Below are positions 7,027-13,494 of a stretch of 13,494 nt of DNA, one piece after another. Origin of the DNA: Candidatus Heimdallarchaeota archaeon (lineage in GTDB: Archaea > Asgardarchaeota > Heimdallarchaeia > JABLTI01); NCBI GenBank assembly GCA_030671945.1, contig DAOVHJ010000026.1:1-13494 (forward strand). The letters run 5' to 3'. The translations under genes and the position numbers were made by a program. The notes beneath the pieces were generated by a model. It was not told the DNA's origin, made no database searches, and saw nothing but the letters and a program-made list of their open reading frames with translations. Each line of letters starts with the position of its first letter. Position 1 is the stretch's first letter.

Positions 7027-10011
7027 ATGACTTGGAAAACAACTAGAAACATATTACTCTATTCATTTATGTTTGCTGTGTTGTTGACGTTATCATTTCA
7101 ACCACAACAGCTAAATGATGATTTTAAGAATGAAGAAATTAATATTGAAGACAATCTTTTGATCAAGCAAGGTATAGATCCAAAAGATACTATTATGAGT
7201 ATGGAGAGCTATCTCCATAATTATACACTATATGGAAATTATAGTGCTGTTGATGCTAGAGATATAGTTGTTGATGGAGATTTCGCATATTTAGCTGATG
7301 GTGTCAATGGTTTTAGAATACTCAATCTAACAGATAAAACAAACATCTCTGAGATAGGCTTTTTCATAAATGGAACAGAAATTGCTTATAGTGTTTACAT
7401 TCAAGGGAATATTGCTTACTTATGTTATGGCTTAAATGGATTTGTAATTTTGGATATTACTAACAAAATTAGTCCAGTTGAACTGTTTACTATGAAAGAT
7501 CAGTTTGGTATAGCAACTTGTTATGGAGTCGATATAGATGGTCAATTTGCTTATCTTGCCTATGGCATTTTTGGCATGGCAATTGTAGATATTACGATTC
7601 CTGCTCAACCACTTTTTGTTGGAAGATATTTTAAGGTACAAAATGATATCAGGGATGTTAAAGTTTACAATATTTATGCTTTCATTTGTGATGCTGATTA
7701 TGGTGTACACAAGATTTCTATTTCAAACAAAGAGAATCCGCTAAGACTTGGAGGGTATAATTCTGGCTCAGCAAAGCAAATTGAAATTAGTATTACTCAA
7801 GACTACTATTATGCTTTTGTAGCTGATTATAACGGCTTCTTTATCCTCTCACTTTACAGTCACCCAGATCCATCATTAGTGTATCAATACAGTGATGCTA
7901 CTCATGCGGCAGATGTTTATCTTGAGAAAAGAACAGCTTTTGTTACATATGAAGATGATATTGGAATGCGGATATTTAATGCTACAAATGTTGGTAATCT
8001 AGATGTATCATTTGCTGGTCAATATGAGGATACAGGTGATGGTTTCGGAGTAAGAGTATATGATGAACATGCTTATATTTTGGATGGAGCGGAAGGAATA
8101 GAACTTATCTTGCTAGACTCTGACAGCGATGAGCTTTATGATGGTTATGAAATAAATGATATTCTAACAGATCCATTTAATCCGGACACAGATAATGATA
8201 CATTACTTGATGGTCCAGAATATTATGGATATTATGCTCCAGATAACCCATATGCAACTAGTGATTATTTCAATGGATTAGATCCTCTGAACATTGATTC
8301 TGATAATGATACTATTAGAGATGATGAAGAGATATTCTTAGGACTTGATGGTTACCGTACAAATCCAGTTAACAATGATACCGATTCTGATGAGTTAATA
8401 GATCGATATGAATTAGGGGGAATATTCTATCCAACCAGTCCCTTTGCTAATGGTACCGGTTATATTTTCACAGATCCCACAGACACTGATTCAGACGACG
8501 ATCTATTATTAGATGGAGAAGAAATTAATGTATATGGCACAGATCCGTTATCTACTGATACAGATGCTGATGGAATGTCAGACAAATACGAGGTAGATTA
8601 TTTCTTAGATCCACTTAGTGATGACACAACTTCCGATAAAGACAGCGACGGATTAACAAATATCTTTGAACACGATGTTTCCTTGACAAATCCAAATAAC
8701 AACGACACAGATGCCGATGAATTAACAGACGGAGAAGAAGTTAATGGTTACTTTAATGATACACACACATATGCAAACGGTACAGGTTGGATTGTTACTG
8801 GTAAACCATTAAATTCAGACTCGGATGCCGATGGTTTGAAAGATGGCATTGAAGTAATGTTTTCAAATTCAAATCCCCTTGATGCCGATTCGGACGATGA
8901 TCAATTAAGTGATTTTGCTGAGTATATTACTCATGGAACAGATGTAAATTCAAATGACACAGATGGCGATAATCTGCCTGATTACTGGGAAGTTACGTAT
9001 GGCACCAATCCATTAGTAATTGATGCATCTGCCGATCCTGATTCAGATAATCTCACAAATTGGCAAGAGTTTCAATTAGGAACCGATCCTCTTGATGCAG
9101 ACACCGATGGAGATGGCATGCCAGACGGTTGGGAAATTGATAATTCATTCAATCCTCTTGTTCCAGACGGATTCTCTGATGCGGATGGCGATGGTCTTTC
9201 TAATGTTGAAGAATTTGATGCCGATACAAATCCAAGGAATCCTGACACAGACTCGGATGGTCTTGGTGATGAATGGGAAGTTGACAATGGTACTGATCCT
9301 AACATTGATGATGCTGATGATGATCCCGACACAGACGGTTTAACCAATGAAGAAGAAATGAACAATGAAACTGATCCTTACGACGAAGACTCCGACGATG
9401 ATAATCTTACTGATGGGGAAGAAGTCAAAACTTACGGAACTGATCCAAATAATGAGGACACCGATTTCGATACCTATTCCGATTCTGAAGAAATTCTTGA
9501 GGGCACAGATCCCCTTGATGCGGATAGCAATCCTCGTCAACGTTTGACAACCATACTTGTTGCAATAGGCACAAGCTCTGCTATTGGTGTTTTGATTCTC
9601 TTAACGATATTCTTCGTTGTTTATTATACTACTCGTCCTGAACAGAAGATGTTTCGTTTCATTGCTAAACAAAAGAGTGATGGTCTTGCGAGTTTAACCA
9701 TCAAAGAAATTTCTGTTCATGTTGATAAGAAATTAAACAAAGGTGATGTTAAACAGCTTGTCAATGAGTTTTCCGAAGCCAAAGGAATAACTCTTGTCGG
9801 TAATAAAATCTGGTTAACTTCTCGAGAAGCAATTGAAAAGAACATCATAGAATACCATACATGGTTAAATCAAATTGACTCTCGGGTTATCACTAAAAAA
9901 GAAATCAAAGAAATGACTGAACGAATTAACAATGATATTTCAATGTGTGAAAAACTACAATTCAATGATTTGCTTTCAGAACTCAATAATATCATAGTAA
10001 AATTAGATTAG
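7027..10011 (+). CDS. Type I membrane protein: LVIVD propeller, 18 TSP3 repeats, membrane span, cytoplasmic domain
   Basis: This 994-residue protein has GAGGT nine bases before its ATG. Domains in order: signal peptide (about 1-27); seven LVIVD blades (~68-363), enough for one propeller; then 18 thrombospondin type 3-like repeats (364-834), each opening with D-x-D-x-D-(G/E/N)-(L/M) and a following Glu pair and ending near TDP. Such acidic loops bind calcium in known TSP3 proteins and usually make stiff stalks. A single membrane helix lies at ~843-867. The remaining ~125 residues (870-994) should be cytoplasmic. They are Lys- and Glu-rich, predicted helical, and contain a LTIKEIS...NKGDVKQLVNEF...ITLVGNKIWLTS stretch compatible with a winged helix. 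The build is a ligand-binding head on a calcium stalk joined to an intracellular domain, suggesting adhesion with signalling. Function is inferred; no family name is recognised for the tail. Confidence 0.82.
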   Translation: MTWKTTRNILLYSFMFAVLLTLSFQPQQLNDDFKNEEINIEDNLLIKQGIDPKDTIMSMESYLHNYTLYGNYSAVDARDIVVDGDFAYLADGVNGFRILNLTDKTNISEIGFFINGTEIAYSVYIQGNIAYLCYGLNGFVILDITNKISPVELFTMKDQFGIATCYGVDIDGQFAYLAYGIFGMAIVDITIPAQPLFVGRYFKVQNDIRDVKVYNIYAFICDADYGVHKISISNKENPLRLGGYNSGSAKQIEISITQDYYYAFVADYNGFFILSLYSHPDPSLVYQYSDATHAADVYLEKRTAFVTYEDDIGMRIFNATNVGNLDVSFAGQYEDTGDGFGVRVYDEHAYILDGAEGIELILLDSDSDELYDGYEINDILTDPFNPDTDNDTLLDGPEYYGYYAPDNPYATSDYFNGLDPLNIDSDNDTIRDDEEIFLGLDGYRTNPVNNDTDSDELIDRYELGGIFYPTSPFANGTGYIFTDPTDTDSDDDLLLDGEEINVYGTDPLSTDTDADGMSDKYEVDYFLDPLSDDTTSDKDSDGLTNIFEHDVSLTNPNNNDTDADELTDGEEVNGYFNDTHTYANGTGWIVTGKPLNSDSDADGLKDGIEVMFSNSNPLDADSDDDQLSDFAEYITHGTDVNSNDTDGDNLPDYWEVTYGTNPLVIDASADPDSDNLTNWQEFQLGTDPLDADTDGDGMPDGWEIDNSFNPLVPDGFSDADGDGLSNVEEFDADTNPRNPDTDSDGLGDEWEVDNGTDPNIDDADDDPDTDGLTNEEEMNNETDPYDEDSDDDNLTDGEEVKTYGTDPNNEDTDFDTYSDSEEILEGTDPLDADSNPRQRLTTILVAIGTSSAIGVLILLTIFFVVYYTTRPEQKMFRFIAKQKSDGLASLTIKEISVHVDKKLNKGDVKQLVNEFSEAKGITLVGNKIWLTSREAIEKNIIEYHTWLNQIDSRVITKKEIKEMTERINNDISMCEKLQFNDLLSELNNIIVKLD
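8116..9528 (+). repeat. Eighteen coding TSP3-like calcium repeats
   Basis: In-frame units of 22-38 codons each begin GAY-x-GAY-x-GAY (Asp-x-Asp-x-Asp). Most are 22-27 residues. Units 2, 4 and 8 (8185-8295, 8377-8487, 8704-8817) are 37-38 residues, with a Tyr/Gly-rich insertion before the next Asp cluster. The copies are well diverged at DNA level, so this is an old protein repeat rather than a recent tandem array. Confidence 0.8.
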
Positions 10012-10031
10012 AAGGAATTTTTTTTTCCTTC
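10011..10031 (+). terminator. Hairpin and T-run terminator between convergent genes
   Basis: A perfect seven-base inverted repeat, GAAGGAA / TTCCTTC, with a seven-T loop starts at the last base of the surface-protein stop codon. It is followed by more T-rich sequence to about 10052. It separates this gene from convergent mutY and fits a terminator on the plus strand. Confidence 0.5.
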
Positions 10032-10057
10032 CTCTTCCATTTTTTTCTCTTTATTTC

Positions 10058-10882
10058 TTATTCTGGTAACGCATAGTATTTTCTTATTTTTATTATCAAA
10101 CCGTCAGCTAATAATCCTTCTAGAATATCATCTATTTTTTCAGTTGGGATATTACAATTTTTTATCATTCTCTCTTTTAATGCTTTAGAATTTCGTGTTA
10201 GATATTTTACTATAATACCTCGGAATCGTCTGTTTTCTTTTGAATTTCTAGAAGTTGTTGTTTTTGGTTTTATTCCAGTTTTTGCGGAAGTTAAAACAAG
10301 TGATCCGAAATCCATTAAGGCGTTGTGCCAATCTCTAGCCTTGCCTTTCGGAAGAAGTTTTTGAGCTATGATAAATAACTCTTTTTCTTTTGTTTCTTTT
10401 TTTGCAAAATTTTCTGCTATTAGAATTCTTCTAATATTTGTGTCTACAGTTGCAATATCATAATTGAATGCAAAAATAAGAATTGATCTTGAAGTATACG
10501 GACCTATCCCTTTTAATTTCTGCAATTCTTCTGGTGTTTCTGGAAAATCTTTTAGTTTTACTATTTGATTTGCTGCTTCATGTAACCACAGAGCTCTTCT
10601 ATTATAGCCTAAGCCTGACCAACTTTTTAATACAGAAGAAACAGATGCTTCAGCTAAATCTTTTATTGTTGGATATTTATCAATGAATTCCAAGTATTTT
10701 TCTATTGAACGATTCACTTGTGTTTGCTGCAGCATAATTTCAGAAATCATAATGTAATATGGATTTGTGGTTTCACGCCAGGGTAAAGATCTTTTATTCT
10801 TTTTCCACCAAGTAAAAATTTTTTCGTGAAATTTTCTTATTCTTGTTTCGGAAATCCTCGTTATCTCTTTCAATTCATTCAC
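10058..10882 (-). CDS. mutY: A/G-specific adenine DNA glycosylase (MutY-type), no iron-sulfur cysteines, winged-helix tail
   Basis: The 274-residue protein is an HhH-GPD glycosylase. LPWR (33-36) and SEIMLQQTQV with catalytic Glu48 are MutY-specific; they mark removal of adenine mispaired with 8-oxoguanine. The hairpin-helix-hairpin LKGIGPYTS (123-131) has Tyr129, as in some bacterial MutY. Asp147 in ATVDTNIRRIL is the second catalytic residue. After LMDFGSLVLTSAKTG (189-203) the family normally has four cysteines ligating a 4Fe-4S cluster. Here all four are absent and the stretch is Lys/Thr/Ser-rich. Residues ~219-274 look like a winged helix, not the NUDIX-like 8-oxoG reader of bacterial MutY; short winged tails also occur in actinobacterial and haloarchaeal members. 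The start is GTG 10882 (TTG 10873 is an alternative). It lies 26 bases after the 156-residue gene, probably cotranscribed. Confidence 0.87.
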   Translation of the reverse strand: MNELKEITRISETRIRKFHEKIFTWWKKNKRSLPWRETTNPYYIMISEIMLQQTQVNRSIEKYLEFIDKYPTIKDLAEASVSSVLKSWSGLGYNRRALWLHEAANQIVKLKDFPETPEELQKLKGIGPYTSRSILIFAFNYDIATVDTNIRRILIAENFAKKETKEKELFIIAQKLLPKGKARDWHNALMDFGSLVLTSAKTGIKPKTTTSRNSKENRRFRGIIVKYLTRNSKALKERMIKNCNIPTEKIDDILEGLLADGLIIKIRKYYALPE

Positions 10883-10908
10883 TCAAATTTAATTTAAAAG
10901 AAGAATTG

Positions 10909-11379
10909 CTAATCAGCATTTATTATAAAACCCTGCTCCAGAATTTTTGGCAATATTTGCTCTTCAAGTGCGCCATTTTTTAGATCAATTACAAATACAA
11001 GATGAGTTTGTAGTTTCGAGCTCTTTTTTGATAGATGAAGTAATTCTTGCATCAATAGACTTCTGGTCAATAAATCAGGGATTTTTTTTGGATCAAATCC
11101 ATCAATAATTATTGTTCCTTTTTGTTCTCTATAAGCTACTTTTTGTGTCCATTGATCAATACTAATTTTTATACTAGCTTCTCTTGCTGAATCAGCTTTT
11201 TGAAAATGCTGTGAATCTATTCTATTTTCTTGTAAAAAGGAATTAAAATCTAAGTATGAATAATTAAGATCCACTGCAAAATTATATGCGGTGAAATCTT
11301 TGAAAACACCGACGAGGAATATCATCTTATTTTCTGAATTCTTAATTTCAAATGAGATTTCATCTGGGTTTTTAGACAT
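10909..11379 (-). CDS. Unknown 156-residue protein with Walker-B-like strand, possible degenerate P-loop fold
   Basis: No family is recognised with confidence. The order of elements suggests a RecA/AAA-like core. A strand KMIFLVGVF (18-26) ends where a P-loop should be, but the GxxxxGK(S/T) sequence is absent. A second strand YLDFNSFLQ and a region of helices follow. Then GTIIIDGFD (88-96) resembles a Walker B motif, a helix-rich LLMQELLHLSK segment follows, and HLVFVID (126-132) forms a further strand. This layout recalls the small BREX protein BrxF, but no BREX gene is nearby and the P-loop is lost, so the link is tentative. A DUF835-like fold is another possibility. It has no signal peptide or membrane helix. 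The start is ATG 11379 with a GAGATG-like ribosome site. It is probably cotranscribed with mutY, 26 bases downstream. Confidence 0.7.
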   Translation of the reverse strand: MSKNPDEISFEIKNSENKMIFLVGVFKDFTAYNFAVDLNYSYLDFNSFLQENRIDSQHFQKADSAREASIKISIDQWTQKVAYREQKGTIIIDGFDPKKIPDLLTRSLLMQELLHLSKKSSKLQTHLVFVIDLKNGALEEQILPKILEQGFIINAD

Positions 11380-11501
11380 TTAAATCATCTCTACCTGTAT
11401 AAACTTTTTTCAGTTAACTCACTATCAATACTTTGGATATTTAATTCTAATTTTAAGCAAAGCTTACTTGGAATGTAAATTAGCTTTTTTTAAAAACCAT
11501 T

Positions 11502-11816
11502 TTAGCTCTCTTCGAATTCCATACAATGTTCAGATAATTGATCGCAAAGTTCTTTCATAGTATTTTTCCATGCTTGAATCTGAACATTATTTCTTTCTAT
11601 TTTTACAGCTTCGTTTATGCCTTCTTTTTCTCGAGCGAGAATGCACATATGATCATCAACGAATTCTTGTACAGTGAATCCTGCAACTGTGAAAATTTCA
11701 ACAACACTGTTAAATGATTGTAAATTCTCACCAATCTTAAATGTGAAACGACATGGAGTGTCTTCATTGGTACATATTTTGTCTAATTCGTTCAATAGTT
11801 CTTCTTTTTTAATCAC
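11502..11816 (-). CDS. Small cysteine-containing protein of unknown function
   Basis: The gene is well supported by a strong AGGAGGA ribosome site (11821-11827) four bases before the GTG start. The 104-residue acidic product is not recognised. It has five cysteines: 15, 22, 58, 91 and 98. Two pairs share the same C-x6-C spacing, CTNEDTPC near the N-terminus and CDQLSEHC near the C-terminus. The middle (about 23-75) alternates strands and helices, including FTVAGFTVQEF and DDHMCILAREK. There is no signal peptide or membrane segment. It starts 74 bases after the MBL-rhodanese gene, which handles sulfane sulfur, so a thiol- or metal-related role is conceivable. It has its own TATA-like box and may also be read from the upstream gene. 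Confidence 0.75.
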   Translation of the reverse strand: MIKKEELLNELDKICTNEDTPCRFTFKIGENLQSFNSVVEIFTVAGFTVQEFVDDHMCILAREKEGINEAVKIERNNVQIQAWKNTMKELCDQLSEHCMEFEES

Positions 11817-11853
11817 AGAGTCCTCCTAGGTAGTAATTGGTTTGCTAAGATTA

Positions 11854-11862
11854 ATTATATTT
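11854..11862 (-). promoter_or_regulatory. TATA-like box ahead of the 104-residue gene
   Basis: AAATATAAT on the minus strand lies about 38-46 bases upstream of GTG 11816. A start of transcription some 25 bases downstream would fall just ahead of the AGGAGGA site at 11821-11827, giving a short leader. Pattern-based only. Confidence 0.35.
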
Positions 11863-11890
11863 TAGTTACAAATTGGGTATATTATTATTT

Positions 11891-13267
11891 CTATTTCTTT
11901 TCTTCTTCTACTGGATACCCAGCATTTTTCCAAGCACTCATGCTTCCAAAAACGCCTATTACATCTTTGTATTTATTCTTAAGCAAGTAACTTACCCCGG
12001 TAAATGTTTTGAAACCTGAATCACAGTAGACTGCAATTTTCTTTTCTTTTGGTATTTCTTCTAGTTTTTGAGGTAGATTTCCAAGAAAGATATGGTGTGA
12101 TCCTTTTATTTGACCATTTTCTTTAACACTATGCTCAGTCCTTACATCTAATATGTAGAGTTCTTCATCCTCAAGATGTTTTTTCAAATCATGTACTGAC
12201 CAAACATTCGTTTCCCGGTAGCTTTCCCCTTTCATGTACCAATTTCTAAAACCTCGTAAGTAACCTAGAATATTGTCAAATCCAAGCCTAATGAGATAAT
12301 TAATACTTTGATCTAATTCTTGATGAGTACTCTTCACAAGTATAATTGGTTTCTCATAGTCTAACATCCATAAAGCAAAATTTGGTAAACCATTTTTCCA
12401 TATGCTTAGTGTGCTTGGAATGTGTCCACCAGCAAAGCTTTCAGGTTCTCGAATATCCACAATTTGTACATCCTTATCTAGAAATTCTTTAACTTCTTCT
12501 ACCGTTAATGCTTGAGGTATAATTTTGCTCTTCAAAATGGGAGCTCCTTCCAAATTGAATTTCTCAATATGTCTCATATTAGGTGCGATCTCGAATTTTT
12601 CTTTCGATTTGTATTTAATGAATTCCTCTTTTGACAATTGTAAAGGAGCATTTGTTTTCTTTTCATATCCAACTGTAGTAAAAGGTAATCCACTTATCCC
12701 TGCACCACAAATCGAACCTGCACCATGAGCAGGCAAAACAATGGTTCCTTCTGGTAATTTTAAGAGCTTATTAAATAGACTATCATACAACCAGTTAGCA
12801 GCTTCAAGTTGTTTTTTCTCATCTCGATAGAAATCTATTCTTCCAACGTCTCCAGCAAATAAAGCATCACCAGTACAAACCATTATAGGATTCTCTGGAT
12901 CGGAATCAGTTTTTACTGTTATTGAAATACTCTCTGGTGTATGTCCAGGTGTTTCAAGGATCTCAAATTCAAGATCACCTAATATGAATTTGTTTCCTTC
13001 TTTTACTGGATTGCCATATTTAAAATAAAGTCTGTGACCATGATATATTTCAGCTCCAGTCATAAAAGCGAGTTGAGGTGAGCCATTAACAAAATCTTCG
13101 TTTCGATGTGTATCGAAAATAGTTGTTATTTTTACATTGTGGGTTTGAGCATATTCTAAATAAATATCCACATCTCTACGAGGATCAATTATTGCTGCTT
13201 CAGAAGATGAAGCAATAAAATATGAATTACTTGATATTCCTTTAGAAACGATTTTTTCAAATTTCAT
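11891..13267 (-). CDS. MBL-fold persulfide dioxygenase-like protein with two rhodanese domains (CstB-like)
   Basis: The 458-residue protein has an N-terminal metallo-beta-lactamase domain (1-~240) of the ETHE1/CstB branch. Candidate iron ligands are His54 (in FDTHRNEDF), His109 (ETPGHTPES) and Asp134 (CTGDALFAGD); His181 in LPAHGAGS is also conserved. The usual HxHxDH is here H-R-N-E-D, known from the rhodanese-fused branch. The first rhodanese domain (~250-350) has KSTH at 312-315 where the active cysteine should be, so it is catalytically dead. The second (~355-458) has YCDSGFKT with Cys415. This MBL, inactive rhodanese, active rhodanese order matches CstB, which oxidises persulfides and yields thiosulfate. 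A cytosolic role in detoxifying sulfide-derived sulfane sulfur is likely. The start is ATG 13267. Confidence 0.87.
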   Translation of the reverse strand: MKFEKIVSKGISSNSYFIASSSEAAIIDPRRDVDIYLEYAQTHNVKITTIFDTHRNEDFVNGSPQLAFMTGAEIYHGHRLYFKYGNPVKEGNKFILGDLEFEILETPGHTPESISITVKTDSDPENPIMVCTGDALFAGDVGRIDFYRDEKKQLEAANWLYDSLFNKLLKLPEGTIVLPAHGAGSICGAGISGLPFTTVGYEKKTNAPLQLSKEEFIKYKSKEKFEIAPNMRHIEKFNLEGAPILKSKIIPQALTVEEVKEFLDKDVQIVDIREPESFAGGHIPSTLSIWKNGLPNFALWMLDYEKPIILVKSTHQELDQSINYLIRLGFDNILGYLRGFRNWYMKGESYRETNVWSVHDLKKHLEDEELYILDVRTEHSVKENGQIKGSHHIFLGNLPQKLEEIPKEKKIAVYCDSGFKTFTGVSYLLKNKYKDVIGVFGSMSAWKNAGYPVEEEKK

Positions 13268-13297
13268 TTTACTGACACCGATTGTGATATTCCTAAT

Positions 13298-13305
13298 GAT
13301 ATAAT
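13298..13305 (-). promoter_or_regulatory. TATA-like box ahead of the MBL-rhodanese gene
   Basis: ATTATATC on the minus strand ends 31 bases upstream of ATG 13267, a spacing that would give a very short leader typical of archaeal transcripts. No strong Shine-Dalgarno site lies between, which agrees with a near-leaderless message. Confidence 0.35.
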
Positions 13306-13349
13306 CCTAAATGAGGTTAAAAAAATAATGTTTTAAATAATTAAGATAT

Positions 13350-13372
13350 GAGAGTTTTCTAATGTAACTCTC
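13350..13372 (-). terminator. Stem-loop after the right-edge partial gene
   Basis: GAGAGTT / AACTCTC is a perfect seven-base inverted repeat with a nine-base loop, beginning 14 bases past the stop of the minus-strand gene at 13386. On that strand it is followed by an A/T-rich stretch, so it could terminate or stabilise that transcript. Confidence 0.4.
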
Positions 13373-13385
13373 GATAATTCTCTTC

Positions 13386-13494
13386 TCAGTCATGCTTTTC
13401 TTCTTTAGCTTCAGCTTCTGTCTCAGTTTCTACTTTAGTTTCTTTTATTTCTTTATATGTTATAACCATTGGTCCATTGTATTTGAATTCATTA
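13386..13494 (-). CDS. C-terminal end of an unidentified protein (cut by window edge)
   Basis: An open minus-strand frame enters at the right edge and stops at TGA 13386-13388. The visible 35 residues begin NEFKYNGPMVITYKEIK and end in a charged, low-complexity tail rich in Glu, Lys, Thr and Ala (ETEAEAKEEKHD). The codon pattern and the following hairpin support a real gene end. The family cannot be named from this piece; the tail is probably disordered. Confidence 0.5.
   Translation of the reverse strand, partial: NEFKYNGPMVITYKEIKETKVETETEAEAKEEKHD

Noticed and set aside
7432..7710. Minus-strand open frame of 92 codons inside the LVIVD propeller
   Set aside because: It lies fully within a well-supported gene, matches no family pattern and has no start context.
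9072..9365. Minus-strand open frame rich in Ser and Pro inside the TSP3 region
   Set aside because: It is the antisense reading of the Asp/Gly-rich repeats, has no ribosome site, and its composition simply mirrors the real gene. The same holds for 9340-9540 (-), 9092-9343 (+) and 9365-9547 (+).
8116..9528. Periodic repeat array that might be CRISPR-like or a satellite
   Set aside because: Units vary in length and sequence, keep one open reading frame and encode Asp-x-Asp-x-Asp loops; it is a protein repeat.
10058..10882. Endonuclease III or MIG thymine glycosylase instead of MutY
   Set aside because: The catalytic Glu in SEIMLQQTQV and the lack of the endonuclease III lysine (Tyr129 in GIGPYTS) favour MutY; MIG lacks the LQQT motif.
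10909..11379. Evidence of a BREX or other defence island
   Set aside because: The BrxF resemblance is weak and the neighbours are housekeeping repair and sulfur-metabolism genes; no methylase, PglZ, helicase or nuclease gene is seen.
12525..12728. Plus-strand 67-codon frame opposite the MBL-rhodanese gene
   Set aside because: It is antisense to a clearly conserved domain and has no family motif.

Overview
The window is AT-rich (roughly one third G+C by eye) and looks archaeal. It has GTG and TTG starts, purine-rich Shine-Dalgarno sites, TATA-like boxes rather than -35/-10 pairs, T-tracts behind genes, and several large secreted or membrane-anchored beta-propeller proteins rich in N-x-S/T sequons. 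The mix of LVIVD and SBBP propellers, thrombospondin type 3 repeats and a MutY with a winged-helix tail fits an Asgard archaeon (Loki- or Heimdall-like). That placement is an inference, because no rRNA or other marker gene is present.

Layout, left to right: (1) the 3' end of an M29 aminopeptidase (3-449, +). (2) A secreted, C-terminally anchored SBBP-type propeller of seven blades (587-1912, +; the start is moved to a TTG behind GGAGGA). (3) A DUF547 protein (1949-2638, -). (4) A TusA-family sulfur carrier (2774-3037, +), whose stop codon interlocks with that of an amidohydrolase (3032-3859, -). (5) A surface protein of 14 LVIVD repeats (3937-5988, +). (6) A sulfotransferase gene (-) whose 5' end, carrying the nucleotide-binding loop, lies in another frame (body 6018-6677, displaced start 6698-6802). 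(7) A 994-residue type I membrane protein: signal peptide, seven LVIVD blades, 18 calcium-type TSP3 repeats, one membrane span and a ~125-residue cytoplasmic domain (7027-10011, +). (8) A run of four minus-strand genes: an MBL-fold/double-rhodanese persulfide enzyme (11891-13267), a small cysteine-rich unknown (11502-11816), a 156-residue protein with a Walker-B-like strand but no intact P-loop (10909-11379), and mutY lacking its iron-sulfur cysteines (10058-10882). (9) The 3' end of another minus-strand gene (13386-13494).

Two themes emerge. The first is a cell-surface module: three propeller proteins with repeat counts of 7, 14 and 7, two short-tailed and one with a substantial cytoplasmic domain. 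A sulfotransferase lies between two of them. The second is sulfane-sulfur handling: a CstB-like MBL-rhodanese-rhodanese protein and a TusA-like carrier in the same window, though not in one operon.

No tRNA, rRNA, CRISPR array, insertion sequence or defence operon was recognised. No gene-free stretch exceeds 300 bases; the longest, 6803-7026, holds a start-codon hairpin and divergent promoters.
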